Below are positions 24,671 through 37,653 of a stretch of DNA of 64,000 bases, in pieces. The notes beneath the pieces were generated by a model. That model was not told where the DNA came from and did no database searches. It was given only the letters and a program-made list of their open reading frames with translations. The stretch spans positions 1,398,006 through 1,462,005 of the forward strand of contig JACAXG010000028.1 in NCBI GenBank assembly GCA_018881555.1, in the 5' to 3' direction. Position 1 is the stretch's first letter, and every line of letters starts with the position of its first letter. Source of the stretch: Amblyornis subalaris (Eukaryota > Chordata > Aves > Passeriformes > Ptilonorhynchidae). The translations under genes were made by a program, and so were the position numbers.

Positions 24671-27600
24671 TCACAGAGTCCCATCGTCCTGCTGGGCCAC
24701 GTCTGCCAGCCTCATGTTCTGCCACATGAACTCGATGAACATGGAAGCCTGGAGCAGCCGGCTCAGCCTCTGGAAGTGGCGCTCTGCAAGGAGGGAAAGG
24801 ATCAGAGGCACGGGAGAGGCAGCAGAACCTGTCCTTAGCTTGTGGAGCCAGGCTGGGAGAGCTGGGAATATCCAGCCCGGAGAAGGGAACGCTCCAGGGA
24901 GAGCTTAGAGCCCCTTCCAGTGCCTGAAGGGGCTCCAGGAGAGCTGGAGAGGGACTTGGGACAAAGGATGGAAGGACTGGACACAGGGAATGGCTTCCCA
25001 CTGCCAGAGGGCAGGGTTAGATGGGATATTGGGAAGGAATTCTTCCCTGTGATGGTGGGGAGGCCCTGGCACAGGGTGCCCAGAGAAGCTGTGACTGCCC
25101 CATCCCTGAAGTGTCCAAGGCCAGGTTGGACGGGGCTTGGAGCAACGTGGGACAGTGGAAAGTGTCCCTGCTGACCTGTCCCTTCCAACCCAAACCATTC
25201 CATGATCCCTGATCCATGACAGCACCTCCATCCCATGCCCATGCCCGCAGTGCCTCACCTGTGTAGGGCAGCAGAGACTCCACAGCAGATTTAATTCCCG
25301 AGAACTGCAGGAGCGTGTCNGGAGCCTCGTGCTTCAGGAGCGTTTCCAGGACAGCCTGGGCCTCGTGGCAGTTCCGGGAGTTGGTGTTCCACGTCACCAG
25401 GAATGCCAGCACTGCCTCTGGGGGGGAAGGAAGCCTGTCAAGGCTGGCACAAGGGAGAGGCCACACTGGAAAACACCCTTGGGGCCTTACAGAGTGGCTG
25501 AGCTCCCACACACTGACTGAGGCTGCCCATCCCTGGAAGTGTCCAAGGCCAGGTCCTGGTCTAGTGGAAGTGTCCCTGCCCATGGCAGAGGGTGGAACTG
25601 GATGGGCTTTAAGGTCACTCCCAACCCAAACCATTCCAGGATTGTAGGATTCTAACTTCAGTTGGGAAAACCACTCTAACCTGAAAGCTTTCAGCACTTT
25701 AACCTTGCAACAAACCTTTCTGATCCTTGCGCAGCCGAACAAGGTTCTCTTCCAGGTGCTTCCTGCCCTCGGGTTCCTTGAGGATGGCTGGAGAGAGAAA
25801 TGAGGAGTCACTCAGGGCTGAGAGCAAGGAGACCACAGGTTATCTGGGGTGATTTCCCATAGGAAAATGGGAAGGAGAAAGGGAAAATTGAGATTTTCAG
25901 ACTCATTATTGGACTTTGTGGCCTTGAACTACCCGAAAAAGGTGCTCTGGAAAGCAGAGAGGGCAGGAAATGCCTTCAGAGCACACTGGACTCACCCTTG
26001 ACCACCACCAACACCGTGTGCGGCCGGTCCAGGGAAATTGCCAGGCCCAGAGCCTTGAGGTACCTTTTCTCATGGAGCAGGTTGGAAAGCTCTTGCTCTC
26101 TGGAAAACGAATCAGGGGTCAGAGTGAGACCAATATTCAGGTGGTGGAAAAAAACACTACACAAAAGTCAGCAGATGTGGCAGGAAGAGTTAATGCCCAC
26201 AAGTCAGTGGTGCTGGTCAATAAACGCCTCAGNGCAATGCTGGGATCAGATGGAGCTGGATGGCTCCAGGTGTGGACAGTTTCTCTGCACAGTTTGACTT
26301 TCCCAGCTCTTCATTGCACAAGATCAACTCACTTCATAATCTGCTCTTCCTGTTTAGCCTGTGCTTCTTTCTCCTCAATTTCAGTGACATCCTATAAAAA
26401 AAAAACCAGGATAAAACTATCAAATCTTGCTTTAATAGAGATAGATTTTGATTTAGCCATCAAGGGATTTGGAGATCAGTTTCTGCAGTAAGATCTCGGG
26501 GTCAAGTAATGTAAGTATTAAATCCAGCAACTCCCAACTTCCCTCCAAATCTCCAGTGCTGGGGCCCATCTGCTGCTCTGGGGAAATGCAGGATGGCCAA
26601 AAAATAACCCCAAATCCCAGGATCAGCTTTATTGACCCAATTTCCAATGGCAGAAAAATGAGACGAGCACATGGAGAACGAGCCACTGAGATCCTGAGGT
26701 CTCCAATTATCCCAATTATTATCCCAGGGAGGAACCAGGACCCCCTGTGCTGTACCTGCCACAGGGTGATGCAAGAGTCACTGGAGGCTGTCACAACCAT
26801 GTCATCCTTCTTGTTGCAGTGAAGGCCCCAGATTTTATCTTCATGACCATCTAATGTTTTCACACACTCGTTTGTTTTAATTGTCCAGAGTTTTAAGAGA
26901 CCATCGGATCCACTTTTGGAAGAGAAACACAACAGGAAAAAAAAAAAATCACTGGACAGATCCACTCTTGCTCTGTCCCACCTCAAATATCAGATGAACT
27001 TGTCCCATTCCAATGCCTTCCCAACAGGAGCAGAGTTAACCCAGAGTGTGGAGGGCAGGATGCACCCTTAGCCCTGTCTGTTGTGTGTGTCCCAGCCCAG
27101 GAATGCCACAGGAGCTACATGGAATAACTGGAGAAGGGGAAGATTAATTTAACCCCTGCAGAAAGCTTGGCATCTTCCTATGAGTCTTTCCAAAGACTCT
27201 TTGGACACAAGACTCTTCCCTCTTGGGGCTGACGATCAGCTCAGAGATTCCCTTAATTCCAGCAACTCCCAGATTCCCGGGGCAGGCACGAACCTGCTGA
27301 GCAGTTGAGCCCCTCGGCTCACAAAGATGATCTTCAGNACTGAGGCATCGTGGCCCTCAAAGGTCTGCAAAACAGAAAGGAAGCTCNGCAGTGCCAGAGT
27401 CACTGCCAGGCCTTTGGACGGACTCCTCTTCCTAAAGGATCGGATTTCCTCACAAACCCCAAAGAAATCAGTTCCAAGTTTTTGAAGGATCCTGAACGGA
27501 CGCCAAGGTTTTGCCCAGAGCAAGGGGCAGAGTTCTCCTCACCTTCAGGCAGCTGAAGTCCCGAAGTCCCCAGAGCTTCAGGGTCCCATCAGCCGAGGAG

Positions 27601-30600
27601 GTGGCCAAGACCTGATCCACGGGGGAGAACTGCACACACCAGATCCCACGTTTGTGCCCGGAGAATACTCCCAGCAGGGAGCAGTCGGAGCAGGCCCAGA
27701 GCTTGGCCAGCCGGTCCTGCGAGCCCGTGGCCAGCAGTTTGTCGTTGGGTGACACTGCCACGCTGTTGATGTCCTGGGGAAGCCACAAGAGGAGCAGAAA
27801 GAGGGTCAGGCCTTGGCTCTGGCTGTGGGACGTGGAACAAACAGAGGGAGCAGCACAGGAGGGAGACTGAAGCACTAGAAGTGTCTCCTGAGGTCAGGGC
27901 AGCTGTACCTTGTCGTGGCCGCGCTCGGTCACTCTGGCGTGGAGCGTTTCTGGACTGGAGATCGAGGCTGCTTTAGCCTTGGAAGTGAGGGATTCCGGGA
28001 TGTTCCAGATCTTGATGGTGCAGTCCTGGCTGCTGGTGACTACGAAGCTTTCCTTCAGTCTGAAAGGAATAAAACCATCAAGTGTGGGGCAAAAATCAGT
28101 GGTTTCTCCTCCCTGACTGAGATGTTCACACGCTCAGCTGCTGCTGGGATGTGGAACAGGGTTTGCATGGCTTTTCAAGCTCTTTCATTTCAGAGTGATT
28201 CCCCATCCCTGCAAGTGTCCCAGGCCAGGCTGGACAGGGCTTGGAGCAACCTGGGATAGTGGGAGGTGTCCCTGCCCACGGCAGGGGTTGGGCTGGATGA
28301 GCTTTAAGGGCCCTTCCAACCCAAACCGTTCCATGATCCCTTCACACTCGGATTCCCACGAGAAGCTGGGAGCAGGGATGAGAANCAGCACAGCTGGCAG
28401 GCAGCACCCACCAGGACATTCCCTTCACTCCCTGTGGTCACAAAGGGGACCCTCCTCCGTTGGCGTTACCTGGAGCAGGCAACGGCGCCCACGCCGTGGG
28501 CATGGCCCAGTCCTTGGGCCACGCAGGTGACCCTGCCAGCCCTGCCCATCCGCCACACCCGGATGCTTCTGTCCTGGGGGGGAGAGGACAAAAAATGCTG
28601 GAGTTTTCTGGCAAGTCATCAGTCCCATGGGCTTTACCCACATCCCCAAGCCTGACTGNTCCCTGATTTTCCAGCTTGAACCTTCATCTTTGTCAGAACA
28701 GGTGACATGATCAGCCTCCACTCCGGGGTTCCAGCATGGAGGTTTATTTCTGGTTGTACCAGAGCATTATTTTTGGGTGTATCAGGGCTGTCGGCACCTT
28801 TTCTCCCACCAGTCTCACACTGACAACTTTTCTGAACTCTAACCCCAGACCAANATGTTTGGAGCAGGAAACATCTCCTTCTAACAAAATACACTCAATT
28901 TTCCCAGGGGCAACCTCAGAAAGGGATAGTGGAAGATCCTTNTATTTGGGAGATGCAGCAGACAGGAATTGTATGAACAAAAAGCCCTTTCTAGAGTTCC
29001 AAAAATAATATAATTTTGCCCATAAAGATCACTAAAAATGAAGAGTTTCATTAAGTGAAGAACAGTGACACACCTTGGCACAGGTGACNAACATCAGGCC
29101 TTTCCTGAAGACGTCCAAAGCCAGGATTGTTTCTAAACAGAAGAAATAAAACCAGATGAGTGCAGAGCAGTGATGACTGAGATGGGACAACAGAAAGGAG
29201 TGAGTTAGTGAGCCCAGTTCTTGTGACAGGGGACAGGCCTGGGACACTGGGACANGACACCCACAGCCTGTCACACACCTACATCCTCAGCTCCCATTTA
29301 AACTGATCTCACTGCCAGGGACAGGATGTATCCCGTTGTCCCTTTCTCCACACGACTCCCAAACCTGCTGTGATGCTGCTCCAGAGAGAACTGATCTCCA
29401 CCAGAGTTCCAAGAGAAGCTGGATTTAGGGAGAGCTGCCCATGTCCCCCCAGGCCAGCGCTGTCACACACCTGTGTGGCCGTACAGGATCTGGCAGTGGG
29501 ACGTGGCCAGCTCAAACACTTTCAGCTGGGGGCTGTTGGTGGCCACAACAATGTGAGAGTCACCAGGGCCCAGGAACTTCACATCCAGAACCTCCTCGTT
29601 GTATCCTGCGAGCTGGAACGGAAGCAGAGAAAAGTTCCCAGTTCGACAGGGAAAAGGCAGCTGAAGGAGAAGGTGGGAATGGCTTGTTTTCATTCAATAC
29701 TGGGTGTAATCCTAGACATAACAGGGATTTCTGGCCAAGTCTGTTCTGCTTTCTTGTCCCTGTGTTGGTCTCTGGGCAACACTCCTCCAATCCAGTGAAA
29801 CTCCCCAGCACCACGGAACAATTCNAGAACAGGCCAGAGCCTAGGGCACCCCTGGACAAAGCTGTTATCAGAAGCACAGCTGATCCTGGAGCATGGATAA
29901 AGGGAAAAGGAGTCACCTGCTTCCTGAGCTGAAGGGTTTGAGCATCGTAGAGGACGATGTTGTGCTCCACAGACACGGTGAGGATCTCGTTCCTGGCGGG
30001 AACAAACTGGCACTGGGAGAGGCTGCGCTCGCTCGGCTCCTCCCGCAGCGCGAAGGGCACGGGCTGGGTGTGCACACAGGCGGCTGTGGCCACCTCCCAC
30101 ACCCTCAGGATGCCTGAAAAAAACAGGAGAAATCATGGCAGAGCCACTGCTTTACACGGTGGATGTCCAAGGAATATCATCCGAAGCCTGCTGGGAAAAG
30201 CCGCACAGCTCCAAGGCAGGACTGGGCAGGATCCAGTGGCAGGAAATGTTTGGGTTCTTCAGTGCAACTCAAACTTCACTGAGTTTGAAAACATGGATAA
30301 GTGTGTTTGAATATTAAATGGATCAGAGCACACCTGCCCCATCCTGCTCATCNACTGCTGCCAGAGGAACCCAGGAGCAGGCTCTGCTCTCCAGCCCAAG
30401 GCTTCTGCCACATTCCAGGAATAACAGCAAGGAAGTGACTGAGGTGCCACCCTTCAGGCTCCAAGNGTGACAGTGACACCCACCTTTGCTGCCAGCTGTG
30501 ACAAAGTGCAGCCCTGGCTTCTTCACACCCAGCTGAGAGAAATCTCCCTCCTCAGGCAACAACACAGCAGCTTCCACGGTCTGCAAGAGCCAGAGAGGCA

Positions 30601-33195
30601 CAGAATCAGGGCTGAAACCCCTGGGAAGGGAGGCAAACCTCACTTCACAGTGCACAGACCCTAAAGAGGGAGAGGTACCAGAGGACAACAGCCTGGGAAC
30701 TACAAAGGACCTCACAGGAAGAAACAAAAAGCAGTTTCACCTCATAGACAGGGACAGTTCGTTTGCTCTGCCTGGTCTCCAGGTCCCAAACCATGCAGAT
30801 CTTGTCACGGCCAGAGCTGCAAATGAAAGGCTCAGTTTCAGTGCTAAACCTGTTCAACTCAGGCTCTGANTGCAAATTTGGCACTGTGGGAGTTCAACCT
30901 CTCCGGAGAGGCTGTGGGATAGAGAGCACCAGCATTCCCTGTGCCAGCACAGGACNTTCCCAGAAACAGAGGCCAGGNTGGACAGGGCTTGGAGCAACCT
31001 GGGATAGTGGAAGGTGTCCCTGCCCATGGCAGAGGGTGGGATTGGATGGGCTTTAAGTNCCNTTCCAACCCAAACCATCCCATGATTCCATTGTACAGGT
31101 GCTGACACCACTGAGCACTGGTAACAGCCTTTCCCCTCACAGCAGAACTCGCCTAGACCCTCCCGAATGCCCCAGTCCTGCAGGAGCTGAGCAGGATGGA
31201 GGTTACACTGTGCCAGGAGGTACCTGAGGAGGGTGTTCCCATCTGCAAACGCCAGCGAGGTGACAGCACTGAAGTGCCCGTCCAGCACTGCCACACATTT
31301 GCTGGAATTCAGGTCCCAGATGCGGATCTTGTAGTCGATGCAGGAGGAGAAGAGCTGCAGGCGGGACATGTCTGGGTGGAACTCCACCAGGCTGGGCAGG
31401 AGGAGAGGGACAGGACAGGAATAAACCACCCAGCAGTTAAATAATGTTCTCCACATTCCACAGCAGGACAGGCTGGATGGGCCTGGAGCAGCCTGAGCTA
31501 GGGGGAGGNGTCCCTGCCCAACAATTCTGTGATTCCACGAAAATTCTTGACCAAACCTTTTCCTCTCTGGGCAAAATCAGCCATAACCCTGCTCTCAAAA
31601 ACCAGGCAGAGCCCAGAACTTGCTTGGAATGGACCATCGCACTCCATCAACTCAAGAATTCCACATCCATCCCAGTATCCCCGCACCACACCAACACCAG
31701 GGGCTGACAAACACAACTCATCCTTACTGTACCACTCCAGAGGATCCTTTCAGGTTGTGTGTGCAGTAGTGTTTGACCATATCCCAGATCTTAATGGTGC
31801 TGTCGCAGCCCCCTGGGAAGAGAACGACATCTGGGAATGAACTCTGGAGGAGAGACANGTGGGAAGTCCAACATATCCCCAGGCTGGACATAGCACTGGG
31901 GCATGGAACCTNTCCTGACTGCACTCAGGAGGTCGCTGCCAGGGGAAGTTATCCAGGAGCAGAAAATCCCTTGGATCACCCCCACCACGAGTGACCCAGC
32001 TCGTACCTGTGGCCAGCAGGGTGGCCGTGGGGTCGAAGGCCATGGTGGCCACGGGGGCAGTGTGCACGGCCCGCCAGGTGCGCTCACACCTGGGCTCCCT
32101 CCAGCGCCACCCCCGCAGCAGCAGCGCCCGGCTCCCCGTCACCAGCACCTGCCACGGGGCAAGGGAAGCACCATTAACCAGGAATTCACTGATCTCGTTG
32201 GGATTTCTGCCTATCCCACGCACAGAGCACAGAGGTGCTGTTAAGTGAAGCTCAGGTTCTCAGCAAGTCTGAGCCAGGCCCAGTGGGAAGGGCCTGAAAA
32301 GGCTCCATGGGGATCTCTGGAAGCACAGAGGTCATGGAATGGACTCATGGAACATCTCGAGTTGGAAAGGATGCACAAGCATCATCGACTCCAACCCCTG
32401 GCCCCACACAGGGGGCCCCCAAATCNCCCCCATTCCTGGGAGCGTTGTCCAAATGCTCCCTCAGTGCCTGTGCCAGGCTGCTGAGGGCCCCAGCACAAAC
32501 CCACCTCGTCATCAGGGCTGAGCACGAATGCAGTGACATCCTCTTCCTCATCCTGGGAAAACAAAAGGGAATGCGACAGTTAAACCATCCCTGGAGAGAT
32601 CTCAGAGTTTCCTTTTCCACATGGCTCTGCTGACACCGAGCACAGCTCAGAGACAACCCAAAACCATCTGTCCGTGTTTGGGACCGTTCCCACCCTCCCC
32701 GCACTCCTCACTCCTGGGAGCTTCACATCAACAGTGGGAAAACACCCCGGGAACCTCGGAAAACCCTCAGGAGAGGCTGATCCCCGTCACCTGCTGGAGG
32801 CTGTGCAGGAGGGCTCCTGTTTCCACATCGATGACGTTGACTTTGCTCCCACAGGGGCAGAACATGAACTTCCCATCGCGGCTGATCTGAAGAAAAAGGA
32901 TCGGAAAGCAGGAACGTCAGAGCCGGGAGACGCGACATTCCCAAACCCTCCAGAGCCGGCATTACCTGGATTCGCCCTCCCTTGTAGAACGGCTCGATCT
33001 TCCGCGACACGGCGTAGCTGGAAGGGAGAGAGACGCGCGGAGCAGCCCCGTTAAAGCGGAACGGCGGCAACCCGGGGGCTCCGACCGCTCAGCCCAGCCC
33101 CTCGGCCGCCCTCGCAGCCCCATCCCGGCCCCGCCGGTCCCTCACTTGCTCTTGAAGCGCACGGTGGTGGCGGCGGCCGCGTCCGTCTCCGCCAT
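24671..33195 (-). CDS. TBL3: Transducin beta-like 3 (UTP13)
   Basis: TBL3 is the metazoan Utp13, a WD40 protein of the UTP-B module of the nucleolar SSU processome, needed for early 18S rRNA processing. I mapped 22 coding exons in phase: 33146-33195, 32966-33017, 32791-32886, 32505-32552, 32007-32148, 31728-31812, 31224-31391, 30741-30816, 30484-30580, 29917-30113, 29471-29612, 29074-29132, 28470-28573, 27909-28059, 27543-27773, 27294-27364, 26756-26912, 26333-26391, 25996-26099, 25716-25787, 25259-25417 and 24671-24783. These give 810 aa (human 808). Signatures include YAVSRKIEPFYKGG, many WD40 blades such as DKLLATGSQDRLAKLW and DGTLKLW, and the C-terminal Utp13 helical domain (LLHEKRYLKALGLAISLDRP, VTWNTNSRNCHEAQAVL). 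The exon 17 acceptor (CCAAAAG) is weak. Unresolved bases fall in exons 12, 16 and 21. Confidence 0.97.
24836..25213 (+). repeat. CR1 LINE 3' fragment
   Basis: About 380 bp in the last TBL3 intron, from 'gagccaggctgggagagctg' through 'ccaaggccaggttgg' to 'ccattccatgatccctgat'. Confidence 0.9.
25521..25653 (+). repeat. CR1 LINE 3' end
   Basis: Ends 'attccaggattgtaggattc'. It lies in a TBL3 intron. Confidence 0.85.
28198..28340 (+). repeat. CR1 LINE 3' end
   Basis: Contains 'ggcttggagcaacctgggat' and ends 'ccgttccatgatccc'. Confidence 0.88.
30970..31090 (+). repeat. CR1 LINE 3' end
   Basis: Begins 'ggccaggntggacagggctt' and ends 'catcccatgattcca'. It lies in a TBL3 intron. Confidence 0.85.
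31463..31540 (+). repeat. CR1 LINE fragment
   Basis: Short piece 'gacaggctggatgggcctgg' ending 'ttctgtgattcc'. Confidence 0.65.
32333..32495 (-). repeat. CR1 LINE 3' end
   Basis: 'gttggaaaggatgcacaagc' then 'atcgactccaacccctggcc', CR1 tail in reverse orientation. It ends about ten bases from the TBL3 exon 4 donor. Confidence 0.75.
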
Positions 33196-33210
33196 GGCCG
33201 CGGCCCACGT

Positions 33211-33260
33211 GCTTCCGGTTCCTCCGCGAGGAAACACTTCCGGCGCGCGCGTGATGTCAG
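33211..33260 (-). promoter_or_regulatory. TBL3: TBL3 promoter ETS and CRE-like sites
   Basis: Two CCGGAAG ETS cores on the minus strand (33212-33218 and 33236-33242) and a TGACATCA CRE-like element (33252-33259) lie 15-65 bp upstream of the TBL3 ATG inside a CpG island. This is typical of housekeeping promoters without TATA. Confidence 0.5.
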
Positions 33261-33515
33261 CGACAGGACGCCACCAGTGCCGCCCTCGGTGTGGGCACGG
33301 GGCGGCTCCGGGACAGCTGGATAAGAACTCCCGATTCCTCCGTGCAACCGGGACGACCCAGCCCGGAGCAGCCCCTGTGCCGCCTCCCAGTGATCCAGGG
33401 CGTTCTCCAACGAATCATTCCCTCCCACCCCAAGGAAACGACTCCCCGGGCCCGACCATAGCGTAAAGCTGGATTTTTTGACAATTAGAACGAAGAGAGA
33501 CTTGACGCTTCATCT

Positions 33516-33521
33516 TTTATT
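33516..33521 (-). terminator. SNHG9: SNHG9-like polyadenylation signal
   Basis: AATAAA on the minus strand, about 320 bp upstream of the TBL3 start codon, so the host transcript would end before TBL3 begins. Confidence 0.6.
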
Positions 33522-33768
33522 GCACGTAAAAATACAAAACCGAATCGCTTTCAGCGGTGAATCCCGTGTCGCTGCCCATCGCAGCATCGTCGTGCTCTTC
33601 ACGGCCCCACCGGGAGGCATCGCCGTGGAGGTGTCAGCCCCGGGCACGGCGGGGCCGCGGCTCTCACCGGCCACGCAGGGACAGCTCCGCACCTGTCAAG
33701 GAAGGGAAAAAGCGCTCTGAGAAACAGCCTTCACAATACCGCCCTTCCCGCTACCCGCCCGGCACGAG

Positions 33769-33893
33769 ATTTATGGGAACATGGGTTTCATTCCCCACAC
33801 GCAGTCGTGGGCAACAAGCTTAATGTTCCGGATGCTATGGGCGCCGTTATCTCACCCGGGGCCACGGCAGACCCCGAGTGATTTTCAGACCGC
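33769..33893 (-). ncRNA. H/ACA snoRNA candidate (SNORA78 position)
   Basis: The 5' hairpin has a 10-bp stem (33872-33881 with 33852-33861, one G-U). It is followed by an ANANNA H box, AGATAA (33847-33852). The 3' hairpin closes with GGAACAT/ATGTTCC (33823-33829 with 33776-33782) around an internal loop and a CCCAC/GTGGG inner stem. It ends ATA plus three bases, a known variant of the ACA box. Length is about 125 nt, usual for the class. SNORA78 identity is inferred from location only. Confidence 0.5.
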
Positions 33894-34111
33894 GCCGGGC
33901 GCTACCGCAGTCTCCGGAGCACCTTCCTGGGCCGCTCCCCACACCCCTTCCGGCCGGGCCCCGGCTCGGGCAGCGCAATAAACACTTCCCAGTAGAGTTT
34001 TAAAAAGGTTAAAGGCGGGAGATGTGCCAGTGCCCTCGGGCCCACAGCATCCCGCATGTCCTCACCTGCCGCTGCCCTGGCGCGCACTGAGCACGCCGAG
34101 TGTGCGCGCCC

Positions 34112-34119
34112 ATTATATA
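34112..34119 (-). promoter_or_regulatory. SNHG9: TATA box of the SNHG9-like transcript
   Basis: TATATAAT on the minus strand in an otherwise CpG-rich region. It is 46 bp before the exon 1 donor, leaving room for a TSS near 34088. Confidence 0.55.
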
Positions 34120-34255
34120 CCGGCAGCCGCGCGCGCGCCCGCCCCGCACCCTGCATAAGTTACTCTAAATCGCTTATTCTGTCCTGCCTTGTACTCCTCA
34201 TTCAGCTCGCGGGGCTCGCACTGCCGGGCGCTGCTCTCGCGAGATGCCCGCGGAG

Positions 34256-34305
34256 TATAAATAGCGCGCGGCGGAAATGCGCGGCCTTCTACACTGAGAG
34301 ATCAC
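34256..34305 (+). promoter_or_regulatory. RPS2: RPS2 TATA box, 5' TOP start and first exon
   Basis: TATAAATA (34256-34263) lies about 29 bp before a pyrimidine run CCTTCT starting at 34285, the expected 5' TOP cap site of ribosomal protein mRNAs. Non-coding exon 1 ends at 34305 with donor GTAAGT. TOP mRNAs are translationally controlled by mTORC1 (family knowledge). Confidence 0.7.
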
Positions 34306-34435
34306 GTAAGTGCGGGCGGGAGCGATGGCGGCGGCGCGGCCCGGGCGGCCGCGGGCCCATCCGGCCCCATCCGCGGCCAGCGGGGCCGCCCGGCGCCCGT
34401 CGGGGCCCGACTGACGGCCCGTTCTGTTCCAGCAA

Positions 34436-37289
<2,854 letters not shown>

Positions 37290-37306
37290 AGTGGGTTTTG
37301 TACGAG

Positions 37307-37312
37307 AATAAA
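37307..37312 (+). terminator. RPS2: RPS2 polyadenylation signal
   Basis: AATAAA 17 bases after the stop codon, giving the very short 3' UTR usual for ribosomal protein mRNAs. Confidence 0.9.
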
Positions 37313-37566
37313 GTGATTGTGAACGAGGAGTTGGTGCTTGGTGTGATGGGGGCTGGTGTGTCCAGGGGCACATCATCTTTCCCCAAACCCAGGGAATGCT
37401 CAGCCAGGGCTGGGCAGAGTAGCACAGAGCGTTTCTGGTGGCTCATGGTGGAGAGGGAGAGGTCCAGAGGGCAAATCCCAATACTGGCAGCCCCGAGTGC
37501 CTGGAGTTTCGGGCTTTGCAGAGCTCTTCAAAGAACAAATCCAGATCCCAACTGTACAGATGTCTG

Positions 37567-37572
37567 TTTATT
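37567..37572 (-). terminator. NDUFB10: NDUFB10 polyadenylation signal
   Basis: AATAAA on the minus strand 81 bases after the NDUFB10 stop. The RPS2 and NDUFB10 ends are about 250 bp apart. Confidence 0.85.
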
Positions 37573-37653
37573 GTGGAGGCCAACGGCACCAGAGGGCAAG
37601 GAGGCAACATGCACTTGGGTACCAGCACCATGGAGGGAGGAACTGTTCTAGCT

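Larger units (their letters stand above)
33495..34088 (-). ncRNA. SNHG9: SNHG9-like snoRNA host transcript
   Basis: Two short exons are predicted: exon 1 from about 34088 to 34066 with donor CAG|GTGAGG, and exon 2 from 33692 to about 33495. Exon 2 has a strong acceptor (TTCCCTTCCTTGACAG) and ends after an AATAAA at 33516-33521. A TATA box lies about 30 bp before the proposed start. No conserved protein is visible. The intron holds an H/ACA-type fold. In human, SNHG9 with intronic SNORA78 occupies the same place, divergent from RPS2 and upstream of TBL3. The symbol is assigned by position and architecture, not by sequence identity. Confidence 0.55.
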
